A DNA stretch of 64,000 nucleotides from Competibacter_A sp037045535. GTDB taxonomy: Bacteria > Pseudomonadota > Gammaproteobacteria > Competibacterales > Competibacteraceae. Position 1 is the stretch's first letter, and each line of letters begins with the position of its first letter. The stretch is from assembly GCA_037045535.1 (NCBI GenBank), contig JBAOHI010000062.1, forward strand, positions 155,198-219,197, read 5' to 3'. The notes under the pieces are model-generated. The model searched no databases. It worked only from the letters and a program-made list of their open reading frames with translations, and was not told the DNA's origin. Position numbers and translations under genes: made by a program. Shown here one piece after another: positions 44,421-53,792 of this stretch.

Positions 44421-44972
44421 ACGATCCGTTTAGGCGTGCCCGAATCGGGCGACTTCGAAGATTTGGCAGTAATGAGCCAAAGTTTGCCGGCATACGTCGG
44501 TGAAGGGCTTAGGAGTGCTGAAATAGAAGGGAATTACAAAGAACTTTGTCGCGGTAATTCGTTGGGAGACTCGCTGAGCCTTACTTGACCACCCGCCAAC
44601 GCGAACGATACGCCCACATCTGTCATCCCAAGAAACGCGATCTCGCCAGCTACGACAGCCTGGAGATCGCCCAACGCCATCATAGTGAGCCGTTGCACGG
44701 CGCAATGCTGGCTGCGGCAGACCCGCACGCCATTGAACTGTCGCGAAACGTCAAAAATATGGCAATAGTCCTATACGAAACCTGATCGCCAAATTGCTCC
44801 ATGTTTCCGATCAAGAACCCGCCAAGCACGCCACTATACCGAAATTTTCTTCATTAAGTTCAAACGGTTCGATACTTCACCGCAGGTTGGTCTTTTTTCG
44901 AAAAAGCTGCTGGTACGCATTGTGAATTATCAACACCGCAAGCCATGTTACGACTCCGTATATTGCACTTTT
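44421..44972. other. Region without a recognisable gene, left of the IS5 element
   Basis: About 550 bases with only short open frames on either strand and none with family features. It presumably contains the displaced remainder of the gene cut by the IS element (see 46223-46287), but I could not read a convincing continuation. Confidence 0.4.
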
Positions 44973-46222
44973 GGGCACCTCGAAAAACCTTGTTATGAGA
45001 AAATAGGGTTGTTGATCCCCGCCAAGAGCCCGGATATCCGATGATCAAAGAAAGCCTGTTTGCCGCCCAGGAACGGGAAGCCAAATTGGATCGTCTGGGC
45101 GATGTGCTGCAAGTCATGGAGCAGCAGGTTGACTTCAAGGCGCTGGCGGCGGAGATGGACCGGGTAGCGCCGCGACCCGGACGGGCACGTGGGGGGCGTC
45201 CACCGTTTCCCACCGAGTTGATGGTACGTGCCCTGGTTCTTCAGGATTTATATGGACTGAGTGACGAACAGATGGAATACCAAGTGCTGGATCGACTGAG
45301 CTTCCAGCGTTTCCTGGGCCTGCGGCACAGTAGTCAGATACCCGATCGCACCACATTCTGGACCTTCCGCGAGCGGTTGACGGTGGCGAAGGCGGGAGAC
45401 GCGCTGTTTGAGGCGGTGCATCGTCAACTGGCCCAGCAGGGTTATATTGCTCGTGGTGGGCAGATGGTGGACGCCAGTCTGGTTCCCGTTCCTCGCCAGC
45501 ACGTCACGGAAAAAGAACGGGAATTGCTGAAAGCGTCGGCGATGCCGGTGGACTGGAAGCCGGCCCAGCGCCGGCAGAAGGACATGGAGGCCACCTGGAC
45601 GAAGAAGCACGGCAAATCCTACTTCGGTTACAAGGTCTCGGTCAGCGCCGACCGACGCTACAAGCTGATCCGCCAGGTCAAGGTCAGCACCGCTGCGGAG
45701 AACGACACCCTGCACCTGGAAGATGTCCTGGATCACGCGAATACCGGCCGTGATCTTTATGGCGACAAGGGCTATGTTGATGGTGAACGTGAGCGGCGCC
45801 TCAAGACCCAGGGTTGGCGAGTACACATCCAGCGCAAGGCAAAGAAAGGCAAACCGCTGTCCGCCTGCCAGGCGCGCCGCAACACCCGCATTGCCCGGGT
45901 TCGGGCGCGGGTCGAACACGTCTTCGCCGCTATGGAGCAGATGGGCGGAAAACTCCTACGATGTATCGGTCTGGATCGAGCGACCTTCCAACTCACGGGG
46001 AAGGCAGCGGTCTACAACCTACGTCGCCTGTGCATTCTCAAGGCATACGGTGTGGTCGCTTTCTAACGCCCAAGTGCGATCCCGGTACGACCGGGATGGT
46101 GATTTCGGGCGGGGATGAACCCTTCGGGCCGGGGCACAAACCAAAGATATTGTGAGGCTCACGCCTCAGGCACCTTGCTTTGCCCATTTTGCCGGCTTCA
46201 TGTCCGGTTTTTCGAGGTGCCC
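44973..46222. mobile_element. Complete IS5-family insertion sequence, 1250 bp
   Basis: The element is bounded by perfect 17-bp terminal inverted repeats GGGCACCTCGAAAAACC (44973-44989) and its complement (46206-46222). It contains one intact transposase gene on the plus strand. The flanks (TTTT on the left, CATA on the right) give no target duplication, so the flanks may have been rearranged after insertion. On the right the element interrupts a small minus-strand gene. Confidence 0.93.
45041..46066 (+). CDS. IS5-family DDE transposase
   Basis: A 341-residue transposase. It opens with a DUF772-type N-terminal domain (GRPPFPTELMVRALVLQDLY, GLSDEQMEYQVLDRLSFQRF). The catalytic core has the first Asp in GGQMVDASLVPVPRQ, the second in YGDKGYVDGERERR and the Glu in RARVEHVFAAMEQMGGK with the family Tyr/Arg pattern. 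It is intact, with no stops or shifts, and lies 68 bases inside the left terminal repeat, so the copy may be active. Confidence 0.93.
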   Translation: MIKESLFAAQEREAKLDRLGDVLQVMEQQVDFKALAAEMDRVAPRPGRARGGRPPFPTELMVRALVLQDLYGLSDEQMEYQVLDRLSFQRFLGLRHSSQIPDRTTFWTFRERLTVAKAGDALFEAVHRQLAQQGYIARGGQMVDASLVPVPRQHVTEKERELLKASAMPVDWKPAQRRQKDMEATWTKKHGKSYFGYKVSVSADRRYKLIRQVKVSTAAENDTLHLEDVLDHANTGRDLYGDKGYVDGERERRLKTQGWRVHIQRKAKKGKPLSACQARRNTRIARVRARVEHVFAAMEQMGGKLLRCIGLDRATFQLTGKAAVYNLRRLCILKAYGVVAF

Positions 46223-46287
46223 CATAGCAAACCAATACCGAACAGCATGGTCGCGACGAGGGCCAGCGCGAGCAGGCGAGCATTCAT
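46223..46287 (-). pseudogene. 5' end of a small membrane protein gene cut by the IS5 element
   Basis: The ATG at 46287 overlaps the stop of the AAA-type gene (ATGA). The 21 codons before the IS boundary encode a single hydrophobic segment (NARLLALALVATMLFGIGLL), a signal peptide or anchor. The rest of the gene has been displaced by the insertion sequence. Its translational coupling shows it was a partner of the upstream P-loop gene. Confidence 0.6.
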
Positions 46288-46811
46288 CGCGTCCCCGCGA
46301 CCGCGCCGATGGGGGCGGAAACCAACTGAATGTGGTTTTCGGCGATCTCGTCTTCGTCGGGGGGTTCCCACAAATCGCTGGCCATCTCGAAGATGTGGTC
46401 GGGCACGACCGCAAAGAAAGTCGAACCTCGCTCCAGGTTTCGGCGCCGCACCCGTTCGCGGCGCACATCGCGCGGAGCGTCGAGAACGTACACGACAAGT
46501 TCGGCGCCCGCCGCGCGGACTCTCTCGTAGAACGCTTCCCGGCTCTGTCGTTGGATCAGGCCCAGTTCCAAAACGGGGTTTGTCCCGGCCTCCAGAAGCG
46601 CGCGCGCGTGGTTCCAGATGAGGTCGATGAGGCGTTCCTTGCGCGCGATATACCACCGCACGAAGTCCGTGTCGGGTCGGTCGGGGCTGAAGAGACGCGC
46701 GAACCATTCGTCCAACGCGACGTGAACGCCGCCGATCCGGCTCGCAAGGGAAACTGCGTACGTGGATTTTCCGGCTCCAACGGGGCCTTCGACCAAATGA
46801 ATTTTAGCCAT
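46284..46811 (-). CDS. P-loop kinase-like ATP-binding protein
   Basis: A 175-residue P-loop protein: Walker A VEGPVGAGKSTYAVSLA near residue 7, an acidic DEWFARLFSPDRPDTDF segment, then PVLELGLIQRQSREAFYERV and VYVLDAPRDVRRERVRRRN, a lid rich in Arg. This is the zeta-toxin / chloramphenicol phosphotransferase-like kinase layout, also common in uncharacterised AAA proteins. Substrate unknown. It is coupled to the small membrane gene now cut by the IS. Confidence 0.75.
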   Translation of the reverse strand: MAKIHLVEGPVGAGKSTYAVSLASRIGGVHVALDEWFARLFSPDRPDTDFVRWYIARKERLIDLIWNHARALLEAGTNPVLELGLIQRQSREAFYERVRAAGAELVVYVLDAPRDVRRERVRRRNLERGSTFFAVVPDHIFEMASDLWEPPDEDEIAENHIQLVSAPIGAVAGTR

Positions 46812-47059
46812 TGTCCAATCATGAAGTGGGTCAGGGGACGGTCTGACCCTTTTAGAGGAAGATTCTAACCAACCTCATCGGACACATGTAAATGCTATGG
46901 AGACATATCGGTAAGCGTTGAGATGAATAGTGAAGAATGCGTGATTGAAGTGACTCCACCGACAAGAGCGATTTGGCCGAACAGGCATTGGTAACCGCGA
47001 TCATCGGGCGGCCGTACTGCTATCGGTGGGAATTTGGGTTGCTTGAGGAGGATCTTGCG

Positions 47060-47434
47060 ATGAACGAACCTTTACCCCCACTCGGGTTGCGACAGGTAAA
47101 AGTGATCGCCCTGGCGGTCCAAGATTTGGACCGCGCCAATCGATTCTATGGAGAAATGCTGGAACTAACGCCTGCTTACGAAGGCGATGAACGGGTAGGG
47201 TGGTGGCTCGGGTCGGTGATTATGATGCTAAAACCCGACTGGCAAACGCCGACTTCCGTCCCAAACCCTCGGATCACCCTCAAAGTCGATGATGCCCTGG
47301 CGACTCAAAAGGCCCTTCGGGCTCGTGAAATTGTCATTGCCGATGCGGTGAGTGACTATGACGGTTATCACGTCGGCAGCTTTCTCGATAGCGAGGGAAA
47401 CAAGTTGTGGTTCTGTTCGGGGGGCGACCTCTAG
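47060..47434 (+). CDS. VOC (glyoxalase/bleomycin-resistance fold) protein
   Basis: A 124-residue VOC protein: VKVIALAVQDLDRANRFYGE, then MLELTPAYEGDERVGWWLG, and a C-terminal half with GYHVGSFLDSEGNKLWFCSG. The usual metal residues (a first-strand His/Gln and a late Glu) appear only partly: Glu in SEGNKLW is present but the first-strand position is Ala, so catalysis is uncertain. The ATG at 47060 is chosen for its GAGGAGG site; the frame open to 46973 lacks similarity. Confidence 0.8.
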   Translation: MNEPLPPLGLRQVKVIALAVQDLDRANRFYGEMLELTPAYEGDERVGWWLGSVIMMLKPDWQTPTSVPNPRITLKVDDALATQKALRAREIVIADAVSDYDGYHVGSFLDSEGNKLWFCSGGDL

Positions 47435-47694
47435 TGGTCTGGAAGTGCCGCGAACTCATGCACGGCATCGCTAGGTGTTGCCACTTTCAAGGCCGCGCGG
47501 AACACGCTGCTGATGTTCTGAAGGACTGATTAGGGCCGCCACGGATGGCGCTACGCCTCGGCGAATCCGCTCTCGTCGATCCAGAGAGCCTGATGCTGGA
47601 TCAGCTCGGGGAAACAGTGAAGGGGCTGGATCGCCATCATCAGGTCATGCCGCCTGATTCGATGATGGAGGGAATGCGATAACTTGTTGCTTTA

Positions 47695-47771
<77 letters not shown>

Positions 47772-47784
47772 ACATAGGGAAGGA

Positions 47785-48753
47785 TCAATAGCGGCGGTTT
47801 ACCGCGAACCGAGCCAGACTGATCAGCGCGTCCTTGGCAGGGGACTGCGGAAGCAACGCCAAGTTAGCGATGGCTTGCTCGGCCTGTTCATCGGCAAGAC
47901 GCGCAGTATAGTCCAGCGCTCCGGTGGACTCAATAGTCCGGGTAACGATGTCGATGTGTTCCAATCCGCCTTGTTCGATGGCTTCGCGGATGATCCGCAC
48001 TTCTTCGGAAGTACCATGGCGCATGGCGTGGATCAGTGGCAGGGTTGGTTTCCCCTCCGCCAGATCGTCGCCGATGTTCTTGCCCAGCTCGGCGCTGGAT
48101 GCGTTGTAATCCAGCACGTCATCAATCAACTGAAAAGCCGTACCCAAATGCAGCCCATAGCGGGCCAGCACCTGTTCCTCTGCTGGTGGGCGATCCGCCA
48201 GCACCGCGCCCAACCGTGCCGCTGCCTCAAACAGTTTGGCGGTTTTGCAGTGAATCACCGCCATATAGCGCTCCTCGGTGGTATCGGGATCATGGCAATT
48301 GAGCAGCTGCATGACCTCGCCCTCGGCGATGGTGTTGGTGGTGTCGGCCATGATTTCCATAACCCGCATGCTGCCGATGTCGGCCATCATTTGAAACGAG
48401 CGGGAATAAAGGAAGTCGCCCACCAGTACGCTGGCCTGGTTGCCCCAGATAGCGTTCGCCGTTTCCCGGCCTCGCCGTAAGTTCGATTCGTCCACCACGT
48501 CGTCGTGCAGCAGGGTGGCGGTGTGGATGAACTCGATGATGGCGGCGGCGTCGATATGCCGGGAGCCGGCATAGCCGCAGGCGTGGGCCGCCAGCAGCAC
48601 AGTGATGGGGCGCAGCCGCTTGCCGCCGCTGTCGATGATGTAGCCGGCCAACTGATTGATCAGCGCCACGTCGGAGCGGAGCTGTTGGCGAATCAACGCG
48701 TTGACGGCTTGGAGGTCATCCGCGACAGGCGCGCGGATCTCTGCGATATTCAT
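47785..48753 (-). CDS. ispB: Octaprenyl diphosphate synthase (polyprenyl synthetase)
   Basis: A 322-residue trans-prenyltransferase with both aspartate-rich motifs: LLHDDVVDESNLRRG (first DDxxD) and QLIDDVLDYNA (second). It also has GGKRLRPITVLLAAH near residue 48. It makes the ubiquinone side chain. It is divergent from rplU, the standard gammaproteobacterial arrangement. tRNA-Pro lies 13 bases downstream. Confidence 0.95.
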   Translation of the reverse strand: MNIAEIRAPVADDLQAVNALIRQQLRSDVALINQLAGYIIDSGGKRLRPITVLLAAHACGYAGSRHIDAAAIIEFIHTATLLHDDVVDESNLRRGRETANAIWGNQASVLVGDFLYSRSFQMMADIGSMRVMEIMADTTNTIAEGEVMQLLNCHDPDTTEERYMAVIHCKTAKLFEAAARLGAVLADRPPAEEQVLARYGLHLGTAFQLIDDVLDYNASSAELGKNIGDDLAEGKPTLPLIHAMRHGTSEEVRIIREAIEQGGLEHIDIVTRTIESTGALDYTARLADEQAEQAIANLALLPQSPAKDALISLARFAVNRRY

Positions 48754-48927
48754 GGGAAACGGTGACCTGGAAGGAAACGCCCGTCATGCTACGGATTGGT
48801 TGCGGCAGGGTCAAGGCAAGCGCCTAACCGCCGCTATTGGCTGGAATTTGTTTGACCTCGGCCCAGTGCGCCGCTAGAATCCCCCCTCTTCAGTCGGGAT
48901 GGTCGAATCGTTTTGGAGAACCGATAA

Positions 48928-49293
48928 ATGTACGCTGTGATCAAAACCGGGGGCAAACAATACCGGGTGACCGAAGGGCAGATCCTGAAGGTCGAGAAAC
49001 TCGAAGTCGAGGAAGGCGCCTCCGTGGAGTTCGACACGGTGCTGATGGTCGCTGACGGGGATCAGGTCAAGGTTGGCGCCCCTTACGTCGAAGGCATTCG
49101 GGTGAGCGCAACCGTCAAATCCCAGGGGCGCGGACCGAAAATCCGAATCATCAAATTCCGGCGCCGCAAACACTACCGTAAAACGCAGGGCCATCGGCAA
49201 TCCTATACGGAACTGCGGATCGGCGGCATCACCGGTTTGTCCGTCGCGCCGTCGCTTGAAAAAGTGGAAACAGCGCCGATTCAAGAGGGCTAA
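48928..49293 (+). CDS. rplU: 50S ribosomal protein L21
   Basis: A 121-residue L21: MYAVIKTGGKQYRVTEGQIL, VEEGASVEFDTVLMVADGD and the RNA-binding IIKFRRRKHYRKTQGHRQSY then TELRI. The tail beyond about residue 103 (GLSVAPSLEKVETAPIQEG) is a family-variable extension. It is the first gene of rplU-rpmA, 3 bases before rpmA. Confidence 0.97.
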   Translation: MYAVIKTGGKQYRVTEGQILKVEKLEVEEGASVEFDTVLMVADGDQVKVGAPYVEGIRVSATVKSQGRGPKIRIIKFRRRKHYRKTQGHRQSYTELRIGGITGLSVAPSLEKVETAPIQEG

Positions 49294-49296
49294 GAC

Positions 49297-49560
49297 ATGG
49301 CACACAAAAAAGCGGGCGGCAGCAGCCGCAATGGCCGCGATTCCCATGCGCAGCGTTTGGGCGTCAAATTGTTCGGTGGCCAGCTGGCGTTGCCCGGCAA
49401 CATCATCGTCCGGCAACGCGGCACCCAATTTTATCCGGGTGTCAATGTGGGTTGCGGCAAGGATCATACTCTGTTCGCCAAGGCGGAGGGCCATGTGACC
49501 TTCGAGGTCAAGGGACCGTTCAACCGCAAATACGTGAGCATCTACCCGGCGCCGGGATGA
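49297..49560 (+). CDS. rpmA: 50S ribosomal protein L27
   Basis: An 87-residue L27 starting MAHKKAGGSSRNGRDSHAQR. The N-terminus reaches the peptidyl-transferase centre, and no N-terminal cleavage extension is present. Follows rplU and ends at an intrinsic terminator. Confidence 0.97.
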   Translation: MAHKKAGGSSRNGRDSHAQRLGVKLFGGQLALPGNIIVRQRGTQFYPGVNVGCGKDHTLFAKAEGHVTFEVKGPFNRKYVSIYPAPG

Positions 49561-49586
49561 ACTACCGAACGTGCCCGAGCGCAGCG

Positions 49587-49610
49587 AAAGCCCCGTTCGG
49601 GGCTTTTCTT
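49587..49610 (+). terminator. Intrinsic terminator after rpmA
   Basis: The stem AAAGCCCC / GGGGCTTTT with a GTTC loop is followed by CTTTTG. It separates rplU-rpmA from obgE. Confidence 0.85.
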
Positions 49611-49635
49611 TTGTCCCCGCTTTGAGAAGAACGCT

Positions 49636-50733
49636 GTGAAATTCGTCGATGAAGTGACCATTCGGGTCGAAGCCGGTGACGGTGGTGACGGCTGCGTCAG
49701 CTTTCGGCGAGAGAAATACATTCCTCTCGGCGGTCCGGATGGCGGCGATGGCGGCGATGGTGGCAGCATCTATCTGCAAGCCGACGCCGGACTCAACACC
49801 CTCGCGGATTATCGCTACACGCGACTGTTTCGTGCCGAGCACGGTCAGAAGGGCATGGGTGCTAATTGCACCGGACGTAGCGGTGCCGATCTGACCGTGA
49901 TCGTGCCGGTGGGCACCGTGGCCCACGATGCCGACACTGGCGAACTGATCGGCGATCTGGTCGAGCCTGGTCAGCGGTTGCTGGTGGCACGCGGCGGTTT
50001 TCACGGCCTTGGCAACACCCGTTACAAGAGCAGCACCAACCGCGCCCCGCGCCAGTTCAAGCCAGGCACGCCGGGCGAGGGGCGCGATCTGCGGCTGGAA
50101 TTGAAGGTCATCGCCGATGTCGGCCTGTTGGGGATGCCGAACGCCGGCAAGTCCACCCTGATCCGTGCTGTTTCCGCCGCCCGACCCAAGGTGGCCGACT
50201 ATCCCTTTACCACCCTACATCCCAATCTCGGCGTCGTGTGGATCGGTCCGCTCAAAAGTTTCGTGATGGCCGATATTCCTGGATTGATCGAGGGCGCAGC
50301 GGAAGGGGCGGGATTGGGCATCCAGTTTTTACGCCACCTCTCCCGCACCCGGCTGTTGCTGCATTTGGTCGACGTTTCGCCTTACAGCGACAGTGGCGAT
50401 CCGGTCCAAGACGCGCGGGTGATCCTCAAGGAGTTGAAGCGTTATAGCCCGGAACTGGCCGCGCGGGAACGCTGGTTGGTGTTGAACAAGCTGGATCTGG
50501 TGCCGGAAGGTGAACGCAAGACGCTGGTTGCCAAAATCCGCCGTTCCTTGCGTTGGCGGGGGCCCTGGTTCGCCGTTTCTGCCCTGTCCGGGGAAGGAAC
50601 GGCAGAAGTGATGCAAGCGGTGATGGAACGGCTGGAAGAGCTGCGGAAAGCACAAGCGGCTGAGGCGGCCCAAGAGACAACGATGTTGGCTCCGATGCAA
50701 GGCGAAACGGGTAATGTTCAACAAGACGCGTGA
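49636..50733 (+). CDS. obgE: Obg/CgtA ribosome-associated GTPase
   Basis: A 365-residue Obg. The glycine-rich N-terminal domain (VEAGDGGDGCVSFRREKYIP; GGPDGGDGGDGGSIYL; GFHGLGNTRYKSSTNRAPR) precedes the G domain with G1 GMPNAGKSTLI, the switch region DYPFTTLHPNLG, G3 DIPGLIEGA, and G4 VLNKLD. It acts in 50S assembly and stress signalling. The GTG start at 49636 gives the canonical beginning KFVDEVTIRVEAGDGG. Its end overlaps proB by 20 bases. Confidence 0.96.
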   Translation: MKFVDEVTIRVEAGDGGDGCVSFRREKYIPLGGPDGGDGGDGGSIYLQADAGLNTLADYRYTRLFRAEHGQKGMGANCTGRSGADLTVIVPVGTVAHDADTGELIGDLVEPGQRLLVARGGFHGLGNTRYKSSTNRAPRQFKPGTPGEGRDLRLELKVIADVGLLGMPNAGKSTLIRAVSAARPKVADYPFTTLHPNLGVVWIGPLKSFVMADIPGLIEGAAEGAGLGIQFLRHLSRTRLLLHLVDVSPYSDSGDPVQDARVILKELKRYSPELAARERWLVLNKLDLVPEGERKTLVAKIRRSLRWRGPWFAVSALSGEGTAEVMQAVMERLEELRKAQAAEAAQETTMLAPMQGETGNVQQDA

Positions 50734-51862
50734 ACAACTGGGGGCAGCTCACCGCTGGGTGGTCAAGATCGGCAGCGCGATGATCACCAACGATGGGCAG
50801 GGGCTCGACAATTTTTCCATCGACGCCTGGGTGGCGCAGATGGCGGAACTGCATCGTGCCGGGCGCGAGCTGTTGTTGGTAACCTCCGGGGCGGTTGCGG
50901 AAGGCATGCGGCGGCTGGGCTGGTCGCAACGCCCGACCGTGTTGGCCGATCTTCAGGCGGTGGCGGCGGTAGGACAGATGGGTCTGGTACAAGCCTGGGA
51001 ATCGGCATTCGCGCATCACGGCATCCAGACCGCACAGATTCTGTTGACCCACGAGGACGCGGCCGACCGTCAGCGCTACCTCAATGTCCGCAACACCCTG
51101 CGCACCCTGCTGCGCTTGCGAGTGGTGCCGGTTATCAACGAGAACGACACGGTCGCTTTCGAGGAAATCCGTTTCGGCGACAACGACACGTTGGGTGCCT
51201 TGGTGGCGAATCTGGTCGAGGCGGAGCTGTACGTCATCCTCACCGACCAGCAAGGCCTGTACGACAAAAACCCGCGCCAGTTTCCGGATGCGTGCCTGAT
51301 TCGCGAGGGCAGGGCCGGTGATGCGGCGTTGGAAGCGATGGCGAGCGGTGCGGGTAGCTTGGGCAGTGGCGGTATGTCGACCAAGTTACACGCGGCGACC
51401 AAAGCGGCCCGTTCCGGTGCTTTTACTCTGTTGGCCTGGGGCCGTGAGCCGGAGGTGTTGCGGCGGGTGGCGGCGGGCGAGGACTTGGGTACGCTGCTGC
51501 GGCCTGGTCAGAGCCCACTGGCGGCACGCAAGCAGTGGCTGGCGGTGCGGCTACAAGTAAAGGGTCGATTGCATTTGGACGCGGGAGCGGTGCGGGCGTT
51601 GCGCGCCGATGGCAAGAGTCTGCTGCCGGTCGGAGTGACGGCGGTAGAGGGTCGATTCGATCGCGGCGATTTAGTGGCCTGTCTCGATCCGTCCGGCGAG
51701 GAAGTGGCGCGCGGCCTGATGAATTACAGTACCGAGCAAGCCCTGTTGTTGATCGGCAAAACCACCCGCCGGATTGAAATGGAGTTGGGGCACATGGACG
51801 ACCCGGAATTGATCCATCGAGATAATTTGGTACTGGTTCTAGCTGATTCGCGGGCCGGGTGA
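50714..51862 (+). CDS. proB: Glutamate 5-kinase
   Basis: A 382-residue ProB with an amino-acid-kinase domain (VVKIGSAMITNDGQGLDNFS, LLLVTSGAVAEGMRRLGW, NENDTVAFEEIRFGDNDTLG, GSGGMSTKLHAATKAA) and a C-terminal PUA domain (about residues 280-375). It starts proline synthesis by phosphorylating glutamate. Overlap with obgE shows one operon. No proA is in view. Confidence 0.96.
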   Translation: MFNKTREQLGAAHRWVVKIGSAMITNDGQGLDNFSIDAWVAQMAELHRAGRELLLVTSGAVAEGMRRLGWSQRPTVLADLQAVAAVGQMGLVQAWESAFAHHGIQTAQILLTHEDAADRQRYLNVRNTLRTLLRLRVVPVINENDTVAFEEIRFGDNDTLGALVANLVEAELYVILTDQQGLYDKNPRQFPDACLIREGRAGDAALEAMASGAGSLGSGGMSTKLHAATKAARSGAFTLLAWGREPEVLRRVAAGEDLGTLLRPGQSPLAARKQWLAVRLQVKGRLHLDAGAVRALRADGKSLLPVGVTAVEGRFDRGDLVACLDPSGEEVARGLMNYSTEQALLLIGKTTRRIEMELGHMDDPELIHRDNLVLVLADSRAG

Positions 51863-52062
51863 GATTACGGCTAAAGAGCTACCCGATAAGGCTGCTGGCG
51901 CGGCCTCTTTGCTTGGGGTGATTGGGTGACACCCCCTGCCTCCCTAAAAATAGGATTCCTAATCTAGCTCGCTCAGCAGGTAAAATCCTTTTCAGGAATG
52001 CTCCAAAAACCCTTGCGGATAAATCAGCCTCTCCCATAACGGGACCCACGAGAATCCACCCC

Positions 52063-53727
52063 GTGAACGAGATCGCACAAAACGCTGCTCCCATCGTTCG
52101 CCACTTTCGGCAAATTTTGTTGTGGCCCTTGCAGATTATGCACGCGCGGGTACGGGAACCGCATATTTCCAAATATTGGGAATTGCTGGAGGCGATGGGG
52201 GACGAGTGCCCGTGGCGGGAAGTGGACGACGAATTCGGCGATCCTGACGATTTTCAGGAACGGCACTACAAGGAATTCATCACCTTCCTGCCCTACGTGC
52301 AGCGTTTCTTGTACGGTGAGGGTGTCGGCCGCGAAGGGCAGTCTGGTTACGGCAAATCGCCGATCCGGGTCTTTCGTCGCCGCGATATCGCCCGAATGAA
52401 AGTGATATTGGACGAGCAAGCGCCGCCGCTGCTGTTTCATGTCGCCCACGTCGATCTCCATTTCTTCTATGATCTCGACGTCGTCATTTTGGCGGTGGAG
52501 TTTTTCGCCAACGATATCCCGTTATTGCTGGCCGAGGATGTCCTGTTCAAAGTCGGGCGAGCTTATCCGGCATTCTGGGAAGCCAACGGTCAGGGCGGAC
52601 AATGTCCGTACCGGGTGGAATGGCTTTCGGCGGCGGGCGAAACGCTGGCGGTGTCCGACTACGAAAATCGGCGCAAATATCTCCGTTTTGTCTGCCAGCA
52701 TCGTTCGCCCAATGTCGCCGCTCACTGGGAGTACCTGTTGTGGCCGCTGGCTCTCTACCACTCCGACCGCGAGGGTGTCATCCGCTATCGGCAGATCGAA
52801 TACCACCGCATGCCGTTGCTGGCTTACCTCAGCTTCAACGATCCGCAAGCCCTAACGCGCGGCGATTTTGCGCGGCTGGCGCTGGTCGCCAAGGCTGGGC
52901 CGTCGGATACTTTGCCCTATTCCGAGGCCGAGCTGGCGCATTTCGAGTGGCAATACTGTTACGACAAATTCTGGGATCCCACGAACCCAGCCCTCAGCAG
53001 CCGCTATCTGTGCTGTGGCCACGCTTTCGTGGTGGTCGGCAAGGCCAGCGAACGATTTTTCGCCGATCCGGAAACCGGCCTGCTGGGCCAATTTCGCCAC
53101 CAGTATTTTTTGGTCAACCTGATCGCTCATTTCCATAAAGCGACCCTGATGCTGTTCTCGGAATGGTTGGTCATGGCGATTAGCCAGCTCGATATCCGCG
53201 ACATGGATTCGGTGAAAATCTTCAAGCGCGAAATTCGCCGGATCATGGAAACTTTCCTGCGCTTCACCCACCGTTACTGGTTTCATGAAGTATCCAACCA
53301 GGCGCAGGCACGCGATTTGTTCCGGTTGTTGACGGGGCATTTGGACACCGATCGCATCTATCAAGATGTCAGTGCGGCCGTGAAAGAGATGAACCAATAC
53401 CTGGATAGCGACGGTCTACGGCGACAAGCCAATACCGTGGTGCGGCTGACCGTGGTGACAACCTTGGGGCTGATCGCCACCGTTGCGACCGGCTTTTTGG
53501 GTATGAACATTTTCGACGAAACCGACCATCCAGTTTGGCTCAAACTGCTGATCCTGATCGGGGTACTGGTTCCCAGCGTCTTGCTGGTGATCTATGCCGT
53601 GGCCAAGTCCAAGGCGCTATCGGATTTCCTGGAGGCACTGTCGGATGAGCGAATGGGGTGGCGTGACAAAATTGGGATGTTCTGCCGAGTATTGAGCCGT
53701 TCCGGCCCAAAAATCGGTCGCTCCTAG
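52063..53727 (+). CDS. CorA-like divalent cation transporter
   Basis: About 554 residues. A large soluble N-terminal part (to about residue 465) has no motif I recognise beyond the CorA-like overall layout; it ends in helices around TFLRFTHRYWFHEVSNQAQA. Two membrane helices follow: VVRLTVVTTLGLIATVATGF then LGMNIF, carrying the Gly-Met-Asn pore signature, and VWLKLLILIGVLVPSVLLVI. This is the CorA/MRS2 exit. The N-terminal domain is much longer than in classical CorA. Start is uncertain: GTG at 52063 is used, with TTG at 51922 or ATG at 52138 also possible. Confidence 0.78.
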   Translation: MNEIAQNAAPIVRHFRQILLWPLQIMHARVREPHISKYWELLEAMGDECPWREVDDEFGDPDDFQERHYKEFITFLPYVQRFLYGEGVGREGQSGYGKSPIRVFRRRDIARMKVILDEQAPPLLFHVAHVDLHFFYDLDVVILAVEFFANDIPLLLAEDVLFKVGRAYPAFWEANGQGGQCPYRVEWLSAAGETLAVSDYENRRKYLRFVCQHRSPNVAAHWEYLLWPLALYHSDREGVIRYRQIEYHRMPLLAYLSFNDPQALTRGDFARLALVAKAGPSDTLPYSEAELAHFEWQYCYDKFWDPTNPALSSRYLCCGHAFVVVGKASERFFADPETGLLGQFRHQYFLVNLIAHFHKATLMLFSEWLVMAISQLDIRDMDSVKIFKREIRRIMETFLRFTHRYWFHEVSNQAQARDLFRLLTGHLDTDRIYQDVSAAVKEMNQYLDSDGLRRQANTVVRLTVVTTLGLIATVATGFLGMNIFDETDHPVWLKLLILIGVLVPSVLLVIYAVAKSKALSDFLEALSDERMGWRDKIGMFCRVLSRSGPKIGRS

Positions 53728-53792
53728 ACATCGGCCAGGAGCGAGACCATCGTAATGGCGGCAGTGCTCCGATTGATAAGGGTTACCCCGCG

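Noticed and set aside
44430..44785. Overlapping short frames on both strands left of the IS5 element
   Set aside because: None shows a family pattern; treated as intergenic.
47540..47660. Minus-strand scrap reading HQALWIDESGF, like part of a DDE transposase
   Set aside because: Too short, and no neighbouring motifs to support an element.
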